Shown: positions 13,624 to 22,473, counted from the stretch's first letter. The stretch is 36,894 nt of DNA from Elusimicrobiota bacterium (GCA_030637365.1 DAOWGR010000023.1:1-36894), one strand, 5' to 3'. The notes: generated from the sequence alone by a model not told the origin. Numbers and translations are program-made.

Positions 13624-15501
13624 ATGGTTAAAAAAGTGCGTAAAAAAAACATCATTTTTTTTGGAATATTTTTATTGATTGGAGTTTTGGGCGCAAATGC
13701 CGCGGATAGTCCCACTATCCGCTTATCGACCGAAGGGCGATCAAAAAAAACAAGCGGCGCCAATAGAGCCGCAAGCGGGTGGCGGGACAGTTTTAATCCT
13801 GCCGGCTGGCAAACCAATAATAATTTTCCTTTAATAGGCTCGCCAAAAGCCAAAAAAGGCGGAACCATGCGTTTTTTTTGGCGCAGTTATCCCGCCACAT
13901 TAAGAACAAACGGCCCTAACGCGAATTTTTTTACCATTCAGGAAATTCAAAGCGTGGTTTATGAATCTTTAATTGATATTCATCCCGAGACAATGGAATA
14001 TATTCCCGGCCTTGCCGATTATTGGCGCGTGTCCCCAGATAAAAGAAAATTTTCATTTCATATAAATCCGAAAGCCGCATGGGCGGACGGAAGTCCGGTT
14101 ACGGCCGAGGATATTGTGGCCACTTGGGAATTTCGGACTCGCGCCGATATAAAAGATCCATATTCGGTTATGATGTGGGCCGATAATTTTGAAAAACCCA
14201 TAGCTGAAAGCGAATATGTTGTTTCGGTTAAAACAAAAAAACTTAATTGGCGTTTGTTTTTATATTTCGGCAGAATGGATATATATTCCGCCAAAGAAAT
14301 GAAAAAACTTGCCGGAAAAGAATATCTTAGGGACTATAATTGGAAGATGCAAATGGGTTCGGGTCCTTATGAATTAAAATCCGAAAACATTAAAAAAGGG
14401 CATTCTTTAATTATTACAAGGCGTGAGGATTATTGGGCCGCCAATGAGCGAAGAAATATCGGCGTTAATAATTTTGACGCGGTATCCTGGATTGTAATTT
14501 TGGATGAAGAATTGGCGTTTGAAAAATTTAAAAAAGGGGAGATTGATTTTTATTATGTTTCAAGGGCGCAGAGATGGGCAAATGAATGTGATTTTGACAA
14601 AATAAAAAAAGGCTGGATACAAAAGCGCAAAATTTATACTCAAGCTCCGGAAAGTTTTTTGGGTTTTGCTTTCAATATGAGAAAGCCGCCTTTTGATAAT
14701 CGCGACGTGAGAAAGGCTTTTTCTTTTCTTCTAAATCGCGAAAAGCTTTTAGACAAGCTTTTTTTTAATGAATACGCCTATATAGACACTTATTTTCCCG
14801 GCGGAGAATGGGGAAATCCAAATAATCCGAAAGTGCGACATAATCCGAGAAGAGCCGCCAAACTTCTTAAAAAGGCGGGATGGAAGAACAGGAATAAAGA
14901 GGGCTGGCTTATTAAAGACGGAAAAATTTTTGAACTGACGCTTGAATACGGGTTTAATGGCTGGACCAAGATTCATAAGGTTATCAAAGAAGATATGAAA
15001 AAAGCCGGAATTAAGCTTAATCTCAAATTGATTGATCCCAGAACCTTGATGAAGAAGGTAAATGAACGCAATTTTACCTTGCATTATAAACTATGGGGCG
15101 GCTTCCTGTTTCCAAATCCCGCCGTTATGTGGTCGTCTGAGCTTGCCGATGAAAAATATAATAATAATTTACCCGGATTTAGAAATGAGAAAGTTGACGC
15201 GCTATGCGCGAAATATGACCGCGCGTTTGACAGAGAAGAGCAGAAAAAAATCATAAAGAAGATTGATGCCGCGATTTTTAGGGAATATCCTTATGCGCTT
15301 TCATGGTATACCGATTTTAATCGTATTCTTTATGCCAATAAATTCGGTCATCCGAAAACATATTTTTCAAAGATTGGAGATTTTAGAGACATAAAAACAC
15401 TTTGGTGGCTGGACGCGCCCAAAGAAAAAGCTTTGTCTGAGGCTGTAAAAGAAAATAAGAGTTTGCCGGTTGGAAAAATCATCCAAAAGCCATGGAAATA
15501 G
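13624..15501 (+). CDS. Peptide ABC transporter substrate-binding protein, copy 1 (YejA-like, SBP family 5)
   Basis: This is a periplasmic solute receptor of the extracellular family 5 type, closest in style to YejA (oligopeptide or microcin C uptake) and delivering to the YejBE-like permeases downstream. The signal peptide runs to G-A-N-A-A. Right after it, residues 29-55 are encoded by the in-frame palindromic element (13711-13788 plus a duplicated Ser codon), then F-N-P-A-G-W resumes the homology with copy 2. Family features include I-P-G-L-A-D-Y-W near residue 130 and D-G-S-P-V-T-A-E-D-I at about 157-166. The protein has 625 residues, 32 more than copy 2, mostly because of the insert. The start lies six bases after the cdaR remnant with no ribosome site, suggesting co-transcription and coupling with dacA. 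Confidence 0.92.
   Translation: MVKKVRKKNIIFFGIFLLIGVLGANAADSPTIRLSTEGRSKKTSGANRAASGWRDSFNPAGWQTNNNFPLIGSPKAKKGGTMRFFWRSYPATLRTNGPNANFFTIQEIQSVVYESLIDIHPETMEYIPGLADYWRVSPDKRKFSFHINPKAAWADGSPVTAEDIVATWEFRTRADIKDPYSVMMWADNFEKPIAESEYVVSVKTKKLNWRLFLYFGRMDIYSAKEMKKLAGKEYLRDYNWKMQMGSGPYELKSENIKKGHSLIITRREDYWAANERRNIGVNNFDAVSWIVILDEELAFEKFKKGEIDFYYVSRAQRWANECDFDKIKKGWIQKRKIYTQAPESFLGFAFNMRKPPFDNRDVRKAFSFLLNREKLLDKLFFNEYAYIDTYFPGGEWGNPNNPKVRHNPRRAAKLLKKAGWKNRNKEGWLIKDGKIFELTLEYGFNGWTKIHKVIKEDMKKAGIKLNLKLIDPRTLMKKVNERNFTLHYKLWGGFLFPNPAVMWSSELADEKYNNNLPGFRNEKVDALCAKYDRAFDREEQKKIIKKIDAAIFREYPYALSWYTDFNRILYANKFGHPKTYFSKIGDFRDIKTLWWLDAPKEKALSEAVKENKSLPVGKIIQKPWK
13711..13788. mobile_element. Palindromic element inserted in-frame in the binding-protein gene (78 bp)
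   Basis: The ends CCCACTATCCGCTT and AAGCGGGTGGCGGGAC form an imperfect outer stem. The first internal hairpin is ATCG-A-CC-GAA-GG-G-CGAT (13725-13741), different in sequence from the comB copy but still foldable. The second retains GCGGC/GCCGC. AGT flanks the element on both sides (13708-13710 and 13789-13791). Deleting element plus one AGT leaves GCGGAT-AGT-TTTAATCC, which aligns with GCGGAT-GTT-TTTAATCC in copy 2. It adds P-T-I-R-L-S, SKKTSGAN and A-A-S-G-W-R-D in the same frame as in comB. Confidence 0.88.
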
Positions 15502-15526
15502 TTCCTTTAAAAACGGAACTATTTCC
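15494..15526. repeat. Hairpin containing the stop codon of binding protein copy 1
   Basis: GGAAATAGTTCC (15494-15505) and GGAACTATTTCC (15515-15526) form a perfect 12-bp stem around a 9-base loop. The TAG stop is inside the left arm. No T-run follows, so it is not a classical terminator. It could protect the 3' end or be a processing or Rho-linked structure. Confidence 0.8.
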
Positions 15527-15759
15527 AAGTCACCAGTCACCATGTCTCCAGAATTTGGTAATTAGTAAATGGAAGTTTCGTTAATTAACATCTGTCCTTT
15601 GTTTCTGTTTTTTTGTTCCGTATCGCTGCCACGCTGTAGCTCTGCCGCGCTGTTTCTGTCTCTTTGTAATAAGTTTCTATATTTGATAGTTTATTAACAG
15701 TATTGGGAATTACCAAAAATTTGAGTTCTTATTTTTTTAAAACGAGGTGAAAAACGCGT
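15527..15759. other. Intergenic region between the two binding-protein genes
   Basis: No gene is seen. The stretch is made of degenerate, word-like runs (GGTAATTAGTAAATGG, CTGTCCTTTGTTTCTG, GCCACGCTGTAGC, GCCGCGCTG) similar in feel to other spacers at 10150-10320 and 18723-18882. GAGGTG near 15742-15747 is a usable ribosome site for the next gene. Confidence 0.5.
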
Positions 15760-17541
15760 ATGAAAAATATTGTTTTAGCAGGAATTTTTTTACTGTTTGG
15801 GGCATTTGGTTCAAACGCTTTGGCGGATGTTTTTAATCCCGCCGGATGGGACAGCAATAATGATTTTCCTCTGATAGGTTCGCCAAAAGCCCAGAAGGGC
15901 GGCGAGCTTCGTTATTACTGGCAAAGTTTTCCTCCCACATTAAGAACTGAGGGGCCAAATTCAAATTTTGTGCCCAATAATGAGGTTCAAAGTTTGATGT
16001 ATGAATCATTGGTAGGTCTTCATCCCACAACATTGGAATATATTCCGGGACTTGCAAATTACTGGAAGATATCCGCTGACAAAAGAAAGTTTTCATTTCA
16101 TGTAAATCCAAAAGCCGCATGGGCTGACGGCAGCCCCGTTACCGCCGAGGATGTGGTCGCCACTTGGGAATTTCGTATTCGCGAAGATATAAAAGATCCG
16201 TATTCGGTTATGATGTGGGGCGGAAGTTTTGAAAAGCCCGTTGCTGAAAGCAAATATGTGGTTTCGGTAAAGACAAAAGAACTTAATTGGCGTTTATTTT
16301 TATATTTCGGCGGTATGGCGATATATCCGGCTAAAGAAATGAAAGTTCTTACAGGAGAGAAATATCTTAAGGATTATAACTGGAAAATGCAAATGGGTTC
16401 GGGGCCTTATGAAGTAAAACCTGAAAATATTACAAAGGAACATTCTCTGGTTGTTACAAGGCGCGAGGATTATTGGGCCGTCAATGAGCGAAGAAATATC
16501 GGCATTAATAATTTTGATAAAATATCATGGAAAGTTATTTTAGATGAAGAATTGGCTTTTGAGAAATTTAAAAAAGGCGAGATTGATTATTATTATGTCA
16601 ATAAATCACAGAGATGGATTGAGGAATGCGATTTTGACAAAATAAAAAAAGGCTGGGTTCAAAAGAGAAAAATTTATACACAAGCGCCGAAAGGTTTTGG
16701 CGGTTTTGTTTTTAATATGAGAAAGCCGCCTTTTAACAATCGCAATGTCAGAAAGGCCTTTTCTTTTCTTTTTAACCGCGAAAGACTTATAGATAAGCTT
16801 TTTTTTAATGAATATGATTATATAGACAGCTATTATCCCGGTGGAGATTGGGGTAATTCCGATAATCCGAAAATTCGTTATAATCCGCGCCGAGCCGCAA
16901 GGCTTCTTAAAAGAGCCGGTTGGACAAATAGAAACAAAGACGGCTGGCTTGTCAATAAAGACGGAGAAATTTTTGAATTGACTCTTGAATATGGTCAGCA
17001 AGGGTCTACCAGAATTCATAAGGTTATCAAAGAGGAGATAGAAAAAGCGGGAATTAAATTTAATCTTAAATTGATTGATTCCAGAACTTTAATGAAAAAA
17101 GTCAGTGAACGCAAGTTTACTATTCATTTTCAAAGTTGGAGAGCTACATTGTTTCCAAATCCGAAGAGTTCGTGGAATTCAGAGCTTGCCGGAGCGCACA
17201 CAAATAATCTTCCGGGTTTTAAGAATAAAGGAGTGGATGAATTGTGTAAAAAATATAATGTTACATTTGACAGGGCGGAGCAGAAAAAGATTATAGGGGA
17301 AATAGACGGCATAATTTTTAGAGTTCATCCGTATGCTCTTGGATGGTATGGTAATAATAGTCGTGTTCTTTATGAGAATAAATTCGGACATCCTAAAGAG
17401 TATTTTTCAAAAATTGGCGATTACAATGATATAAAAACTTTTTGGTGGTATGATAGGGCAAAAGAAAAAGCTTTATCTGAAGCTATAAAGAGTAATAAAA
17501 GTTTGCCTATCGGAAAAACCATCCAAAAACCGTGGAAATAA
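15760..17541 (+). CDS. Peptide ABC transporter substrate-binding protein, copy 2 (YejA-like, SBP family 5)
   Basis: This 593-residue paralogue of the preceding binding protein aligns along the whole length, from the signal peptide (FLLFGAFGSNALAD) to the shared C-terminus (I-Q-K-P-W-K). It lacks the palindromic-element insert: A-D-V-F-N-P-A-G-W is continuous, showing the ancestral state. Substitutions such as F-F-W-R to Y-Y-W-Q and W-A-N-E to W-I-E-E may tune ligand choice, but the pocket cannot be assigned by eye. A Shine-Dalgarno (GAGGTG) lies about 12 bases before ATG. It lies upstream of the permease genes and probably serves the same importer. Confidence 0.92.
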   Translation: MKNIVLAGIFLLFGAFGSNALADVFNPAGWDSNNDFPLIGSPKAQKGGELRYYWQSFPPTLRTEGPNSNFVPNNEVQSLMYESLVGLHPTTLEYIPGLANYWKISADKRKFSFHVNPKAAWADGSPVTAEDVVATWEFRIREDIKDPYSVMMWGGSFEKPVAESKYVVSVKTKELNWRLFLYFGGMAIYPAKEMKVLTGEKYLKDYNWKMQMGSGPYEVKPENITKEHSLVVTRREDYWAVNERRNIGINNFDKISWKVILDEELAFEKFKKGEIDYYYVNKSQRWIEECDFDKIKKGWVQKRKIYTQAPKGFGGFVFNMRKPPFNNRNVRKAFSFLFNRERLIDKLFFNEYDYIDSYYPGGDWGNSDNPKIRYNPRRAARLLKRAGWTNRNKDGWLVNKDGEIFELTLEYGQQGSTRIHKVIKEEIEKAGIKFNLKLIDSRTLMKKVSERKFTIHFQSWRATLFPNPKSSWNSELAGAHTNNLPGFKNKGVDELCKKYNVTFDRAEQKKIIGEIDGIIFRVHPYALGWYGNNSRVLYENKFGHPKEYFSKIGDYNDIKTFWWYDRAKEKALSEAIKSNKSLPIGKTIQKPWK

Positions 17542-17563
17542 TCCCACATTAGCGGGATTATTT
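17536..17563. repeat. Hairpin containing the stop codon of binding protein copy 2
   Basis: AAATAATCCC (17536-17545) pairs perfectly with GGGATTATTT (17554-17563) around an 8-base loop. The TAA stop lies in the left arm. No T-run follows. The rest of the spacer to 17675 holds word-like repeats (ACTCTAAACTCTGAACTCTA) and no gene. Confidence 0.75.
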
Positions 17564-17675
17564 AGGCAACAGGTTTTTGCAGGTGGCAGGTAACAGGGAA
17601 AGATGTTGAAAAGAGGTTTTTACTCTAAACTCTGAACTCTAAACTTGCTCCTATTTATTTGTTAGGATATACAAA

Positions 17676-18722
17676 ATGCATGGAATGACAACTTATTTTT
17701 TAAGGCGAGTTCTGCTCATACCTATTACATTTATATGCATAACTTTTTTAGTTTATACGGTATTGCGCCTTGTTCCAGGGGGTCCGATAGAGCAGGCTCA
17801 GCTTCAGATAAAAATGGCCGCGATGCAGGAAGGCGGCGCCAGCGGCATTAGTGATGATATGGGAGATTTGCAGATTCCTGAAGAAGCCCTTAATGAATTA
17901 AAGAAATATTATCATTTGGATAAAAGCATTCCGGTGGGTTACGCAAATTGGCTTTGGAAAATAGTAAATTTGGATTTTGGCCGATCATATATTTATGGCG
18001 AGCCTGTATTAAAAGTGATAATTTCCAAGTTCCCGATATCCATATATTTTGGCCTTATAGGTTACTTTGCCTCATGGCTTATTTGCGTGCCTTTGGGTGT
18101 GACAAAAGCCATAAAACACAAATCCTCTTATGATACTGCCACATCCGTTTTGGTATTTATAGGTTATTCAATTCCCGGTTTTGTCGCGTGTCTGATTCTG
18201 CTTGTTCTTTTAGGGGGCGGCAGTTTCCTTGATGTATTCCCTCTTGGCGGATTCAGGTCCGATAATTGGGCTCAACTGGGTTTTTTCGCTAAAATCGCGG
18301 ATCAGCTTCACCATACCGCCATTCCCGTTTTTGGTTATCTTATAGGCGGTTTCGCCACAATGACCATTTTAATGAAAAACTCTTTATTGGATAATCTTGG
18401 TTCCGATTATGTTCGCACCGCTTTCGCCAAAGGTTTATCCGAAAAAAGAGTTATTTTTGTCCATGCCATGAGAAACTCTCTTATTCCCATAACGGCTGGC
18501 GTGGGCCACGCTATCGGGCTTCTGTTCGCGGGCTCGTTCCTGATAGAAAAGACCTGCAATATTCCCGGCATGGGACTTCTGGGTTATACTTCAATTATTC
18601 AAAGAGATTATCCCATAATTCTCGGAACTCTGGTTTTTCTTGTTCTTATCCGTCTGACAGGCAATATTTTTTCCGATATGATATGGGCTCTCATAGATCC
18701 CAGGATAAGGTTTGGAAAGTAG
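17676..18722 (+). CDS. yejB: Peptide ABC transporter permease, YejB-like
   Basis: This is an inner-membrane subunit of the peptide importer. It opens with the family-typical FLRRVLLIPITF helix and V-L-R-L-V-P-G-G-P. A Gly/Ala-rich periplasmic loop with D-D-M-G-D-L follows, characteristic of YejB rather than OppB. The coupling (EAA-like) segment D-Y-V-R-T-A-F-A-K-G-L-S is at about residue 250, and the C-terminus is L-I-D-P-R-I-R-F. The length of 348 residues and about six helices fit the family. AGGA nine bases before ATG 17676 supports the start, though Met 17685 is possible. About 160 bases separate it from the second permease. Confidence 0.92.
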   Translation: MHGMTTYFLRRVLLIPITFICITFLVYTVLRLVPGGPIEQAQLQIKMAAMQEGGASGISDDMGDLQIPEEALNELKKYYHLDKSIPVGYANWLWKIVNLDFGRSYIYGEPVLKVIISKFPISIYFGLIGYFASWLICVPLGVTKAIKHKSSYDTATSVLVFIGYSIPGFVACLILLVLLGGGSFLDVFPLGGFRSDNWAQLGFFAKIADQLHHTAIPVFGYLIGGFATMTILMKNSLLDNLGSDYVRTAFAKGLSEKRVIFVHAMRNSLIPITAGVGHAIGLLFAGSFLIEKTCNIPGMGLLGYTSIIQRDYPIILGTLVFLVLIRLTGNIFSDMIWALIDPRIRFGK

Positions 18723-18882
18723 TTTGTTTAGGGAATAAGGAAATTAGGTAATTGGGCGCAAAGTAGTAGGAATTTGTTCATGAAGTTTGAAGTTTGTTAT
18801 TTGACTATTTGTATGTTATTTTGTTTTTGGAGCTTTTGTTTTATTTAGGATTTAGAGTTTGTTATTTGGGATTTATCAAGCT
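18723..18882. other. Intergenic region between the two permease genes
   Basis: No gene is seen. The spacer consists of degenerate repeated words (GGTAATTGGG, AGTTTGTTATTTG at 18793-18805 and again near 18856-18868). No terminator is apparent, so transcription may continue into the next permease gene. Confidence 0.5.
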
Positions 18883-20268
18883 ATGTTCATTAAGATAATG
18901 GAAATTGTTTTTCTTTTGGCCGCGGGCTACGCGTTTACGCATAAATTATTGCCTTGGGTTTTTATCAAAACGGGAAAAAAACTCGGTTTTAAGATGCGGA
19001 TGACTCCCATTTGGGCGAAAAGGATACGCCGTTTTAAAACCATAAAAAGGGGCTATTATTCCTTTATAATCATTACCACTTTGTTTGTTCTGTCTCTTTT
19101 TCTTGAACTTTATGTAAATGACAAGCCTTTGGCTATTCGTTATGATGAAAAGATAGCTTTTCCCGCTTTAAAAGAATGGGGGAATAAAATTTTATTTTTT
19201 GTTAATATGTCTAATTTTGACAAGAAATCCGATTTTGGTCAAATAGGAAACGATAGCGTGGATTATCGTCTTTTCGCCGAAAGATGCAAGAATCCCAATT
19301 TTGCCAGTAATGCCATAAAAGATAAAAATGATGAAATAAGAGATTTAAAAGATGAGCTTGGAGATATTCCCGTTCCCGATAAATATTCGGATGAAGATGA
19401 AATAGCCGATTACAATGATTTAAAAATTTTAATATCCGATATTAAAAAAGAGATTGGCGAAATTAGAAAAAATGTGGAGATTTTTACAAGCGGCAAGGCA
19501 TGGATAATTATGCCGATATATCCATATTCTCCTTATGAGCATATTCTGGATTTGCCCCAAAGGCCGCCAAATAAACCTTATTTGGCTCATCCCATGGGAA
19601 CCGATGATTCGGGCGCGGATGTTTTGGCTCAGCTTTTTTACGGTTTTAGAATATCGCTTTCTTTTGCTTTGATAGTGGCTTTTATAGGTTATTCGGTAGG
19701 AGTAATTGTTGGCGGCATTATGGGTTATTTTGGCGGTTGGATTGATATAGCCATTCAAAGATTTATTGAAATATGGGGTTCCATTCCTTTTCTTTTTACC
19801 ATTATGATAATCGCGTCCATAATTTCGCCGGGATTTTTATTATTGGCGATTCTTCTTGTATGTCTGCGCAGTTGGATAGGCATCACCTATTATATCAGGG
19901 GAGAATTTTATAGAGAAAAGGCCAAGGATTATGTTCAGGCGGCCATTGCCATGGGCGCCGGCGAATGGTCGGTTATGATGAAGCATATTTTGCCCAATTC
20001 CTTGGTGCCGCTTGTAACTTTCGCTCCTTTCGGCATTGTTTCCTATATAGGCTTATTGGTTTCATTGGATTATTTGGGCTTTGGTTTGCCGGTGGGAACG
20101 CCGAGCTGGGGCAGTTTATTGGACCAGGGCATGAAATATATTAAGTATTATCCTCATCTTATCATTATTCCTTCAGTCGCTTTCGCGTTTACTCTTTTTA
20201 CGGTGGTTATGATTGGCGAGGCGGTTCGCGAAGCGTTTGATCCTAAAGTGTTTTCAAGATTGAGATAA
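18883..20268 (+). CDS. yejE: Peptide ABC transporter permease, YejE-like
   Basis: This is the second inner-membrane subunit. The YejE pattern R-F-K-T-I-K-R-G-Y-Y-S followed by a helix and Y-V-N-D-K-P-L is present. A long periplasmic region (about residues 85-235), predicted partly coiled, comes next, then H-P-M-G-T-D-D-S-G-A-D-V and the permease core with the coupling segment D-Y-V-Q-A-A-I-A-M-G-A-G. It ends R-E-A-F-D-P-K. An extra N-terminal helix precedes the conserved part. ATG 18883 is used; an upstream in-frame ATG at 18859 adds eight residues within AT-rich spacer. The first ATPase gene starts five bases after its stop. Confidence 0.92.
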   Translation: MFIKIMEIVFLLAAGYAFTHKLLPWVFIKTGKKLGFKMRMTPIWAKRIRRFKTIKRGYYSFIIITTLFVLSLFLELYVNDKPLAIRYDEKIAFPALKEWGNKILFFVNMSNFDKKSDFGQIGNDSVDYRLFAERCKNPNFASNAIKDKNDEIRDLKDELGDIPVPDKYSDEDEIADYNDLKILISDIKKEIGEIRKNVEIFTSGKAWIIMPIYPYSPYEHILDLPQRPPNKPYLAHPMGTDDSGADVLAQLFYGFRISLSFALIVAFIGYSVGVIVGGIMGYFGGWIDIAIQRFIEIWGSIPFLFTIMIIASIISPGFLLLAILLVCLRSWIGITYYIRGEFYREKAKDYVQAAIAMGAGEWSVMMKHILPNSLVPLVTFAPFGIVSYIGLLVSLDYLGFGLPVGTPSWGSLLDQGMKYIKYYPHLIIIPSVAFAFTLFTVVMIGEAVREAFDPKVFSRLR

Positions 20269-20273
20269 ATATT

Positions 20274-21278
20274 ATGGATGAAGATAAAGAACACAAAAAA
20301 CTTATAGAGATTAAAGGTCTTAAGACTTATTTTGATATTGAAGGCAAAACGGCAAAAGCTGTTGACGGCGTGGATTTTCATATTAATGAAAATGAGGTTT
20401 TTGGCCTTGTGGGAGAATCGGGATGCGGAAAATCCGTAACCGCTCTCAGCATACTGCGCCTTATTCCCGACCCGCCCGGGAAAATCGCGGCTGGAGAAAT
20501 TCTTTTTAGAGGAAAAGATTTACTGAAATTATCTTATAAGGAAATGCGGGGCATACGCGGCAAAGATATATCCATGATATTTCAGGAGCCGATGACTTCC
20601 CTAAATCCCGTTTTTTCCGTAGGCTGGCAGCTTAAAGAAGCCATTCGTTTTCATCAGGAAGGCATTACGGAAGAAGAGATAGAGAACCGCGCCGTTGAAA
20701 TGCTTAATCTGGTGGGCATACCGGGCGGTGAAAGGCGTTTAAAAGATTATCCGCATCAATTTTCAGGCGGCATGCGCCAAAGAGTTATGATAGCCATGGC
20801 GCTCGCGTGCAATCCCGCTCTCTTGATAGCGGATGAGCCCACTACGGCTTTGGATGTTACCATTCAAGCTCAGATTTTGGAATTGATGCTTAAAGTAAAA
20901 AAGAAAACGCATGACGCCGCCATGCTTTTGATTACGCATGATTTGGCTGTCGTGGCTGAAACCTGCCAGAGAGTGGCCGTTATGTATGGCGGAAAAATAC
21001 AAGAAATATCGGATATCAAATCTTTATTCGCGGAGCCTTTGCATCCTTACACAAAAGGCCTTTTGAGATCTCTCCCGGGTTTTGGCGATAAAGATCAAAA
21101 GCGTTTGCCGACTATAGAAGGAATAGTGCCGAGCATTATGGATTTCCCAAAAGGCTGTAAATTTAATAATCGCTGCGATAAAGCAATGGATATATGTTGC
21201 GAAAAAGAGCCTGAGCTTGAAGAGATATGCGAGGGCCGGAAAGTGAGATGCTGGCTGCATGAGAAAACGGCAGGTTAA
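20274..21278 (+). CDS. Peptide ABC transporter ATPase, OppD/DppD type
   Basis: This is a cytoplasmic ATPase energising the importer. Walker A is G-E-S-G-C-G-K-S (about residues 48-55), the Q-loop is M-I-F-Q-E-P-M, the ABC signature is F-S-G-G-M-R-Q-R-V, and Walker B is L-L-I-A-D-E-P-T. The C-terminal oligopeptide-transporter extension has a cysteine cluster (C-K-F-N-N-R-C and C-C). The length of 334 residues is normal. In E. coli the Yej ATPase is one fused protein (YejF); here the two halves are separate genes, as in Opp and Dpp systems. Confidence 0.95.
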   Translation: MDEDKEHKKLIEIKGLKTYFDIEGKTAKAVDGVDFHINENEVFGLVGESGCGKSVTALSILRLIPDPPGKIAAGEILFRGKDLLKLSYKEMRGIRGKDISMIFQEPMTSLNPVFSVGWQLKEAIRFHQEGITEEEIENRAVEMLNLVGIPGGERRLKDYPHQFSGGMRQRVMIAMALACNPALLIADEPTTALDVTIQAQILELMLKVKKKTHDAAMLLITHDLAVVAETCQRVAVMYGGKIQEISDIKSLFAEPLHPYTKGLLRSLPGFGDKDQKRLPTIEGIVPSIMDFPKGCKFNNRCDKAMDICCEKEPELEEICEGRKVRCWLHEKTAG

Positions 21279-21330
21279 GATTAAGGCCAAGGTTGAGAAC
21301 GGAAATAAGTAAGCAGAAAGCGGTAAAGCT

Positions 21331-21375
21331 CTCCCGAATCGGAAATTTGTTTAAAACAAATTTCTTATTCGGGAG
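21331..21375. repeat. Large hairpin between the two ATPase genes
   Basis: CTCCCGAAT (21331-21339) pairs with ATTCGGGAG (21367-21375). After a 3-base internal loop, AAATTTGT (21343-21350) pairs with ACAAATTT (21356-21363). No T-run follows and the next gene begins 22 bases later. It may set relative expression of the two ATPases or stabilise the upstream mRNA. Confidence 0.75.
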
Positions 21376-21396
21376 CGGACTGGGTAGAAAAAAACA

Positions 21397-22386
21397 ATGA
21401 ATGAAGAAAACATAATTGATATTTCAAATTTAAAAGTTCATTTTCCGATACATGGCGGGCTTTTTTTTAAAAAGATAGGCGATGTTAAAGCTGTTGACGG
21501 AGTGTCATTCGCTTTGAAAGAGGGGGAAACCTTGGGCCTTGTGGGAGAATCGGGCTGTGGAAAGACAACGGTCGGAAAAGCTCTGATAAATCTTGTTAAA
21601 TCCACTTCCGGCGAAATAATGTTCGCCAATAAAAAACAAGAAAAAGTAAATATAGCGAATTTGAGCCGCTCGGAAATGCGTCCGTACCGGGCGGATATTC
21701 AAATGATTTTTCAGGACCCTTATTCATCTTTAAATCCTCGCATGTCGGTTGGCGCCATTATAGAAGAGCCGCTTCTAATACATAATAAGAAGCTTAAAAA
21801 CAAAGAGAGAAAGGAAAGAGTGGCGTGGCTGCTTGAGAAAGTCGGTTTGCGCGGCGAGCAAGCCACCAGATATCCTCATGAATTTTCGGGAGGGCAGCGC
21901 CAGCGAGTGGGAGTTGCCAGAGCGCTCGCGACTAATCCCCGGTTCATAATAGCCGACGAGCCGGTTTCCGCTTTGGATGTTTCCATTCAGGCGCAGGTAA
22001 TAAATCTTCTTCAGGATTTGCAGGATGAATTTAAGCTGACTTATCTTTTTATCGCGCATGACCTTTCCGTAGTTGAGCATATTTCGGACAGAATCGCGGT
22101 AATGTATCTTGGAAATATGGTTGAAATCGGGACAAGCCGAGAAATAAATGAAAACCCTCTTCACCCGTATTCCAAAGCTCTTTTATCCGCCGTTCCTCAT
22201 CCCGATCCCTCCATGCAAAAACGGGAGAGAATAATTCTTACCGGAGATGTTCCAAGTCCATTGGCCAAGCCGTCAGGCTGCGGATTTAGGACAAGATGCC
22301 CTATTGCAAAAGAAGAATGCTCCGAGCGTATTCCCGAACTAAAAGAAAAATCCCCCGGCCATTTCGTCGCCTGCCCGTTTGTATAA
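21397..22386 (+). CDS. Peptide ABC transporter ATPase, OppF/DppF type
   Basis: This is the partner ATPase of the importer. Walker A is G-E-S-G-C-G-K-T-T, the Q-loop is M-I-F-Q-D-P-Y, the signature is F-S-G-G-Q-R-Q-R-V, and Walker B is F-I-I-A-D-E-P-V-S-A-L-D. The C-terminal extension has C-G-F-R-T-R-C-P and C-P-F-V. The protein has 329 residues. It is the last gene of the plus-strand block. The 87 bases to the convergent minus-strand gene show no clear terminator. Confidence 0.95.
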   Translation: MNEENIIDISNLKVHFPIHGGLFFKKIGDVKAVDGVSFALKEGETLGLVGESGCGKTTVGKALINLVKSTSGEIMFANKKQEKVNIANLSRSEMRPYRADIQMIFQDPYSSLNPRMSVGAIIEEPLLIHNKKLKNKERKERVAWLLEKVGLRGEQATRYPHEFSGGQRQRVGVARALATNPRFIIADEPVSALDVSIQAQVINLLQDLQDEFKLTYLFIAHDLSVVEHISDRIAVMYLGNMVEIGTSREINENPLHPYSKALLSAVPHPDPSMQKRERIILTGDVPSPLAKPSGCGFRTRCPIAKEECSERIPELKEKSPGHFVACPFV

Positions 22387-22473
22387 AGAGTATAAAGGTC
22401 TAAGAGTCGCAGAGTCTGAGGGTCTTGGGATTAAAACAGGGCAGCTAAAAAAAATCCTTTAATCCTTTCCGGT

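Noticed and set aside
17826..17845. GGCGGCGCCAGCGGC in yejB as another palindromic-element remnant
   Set aside because: YejB proteins normally have a Gly/Ala/Ser-rich loop at this point, and the arms of the element are absent.
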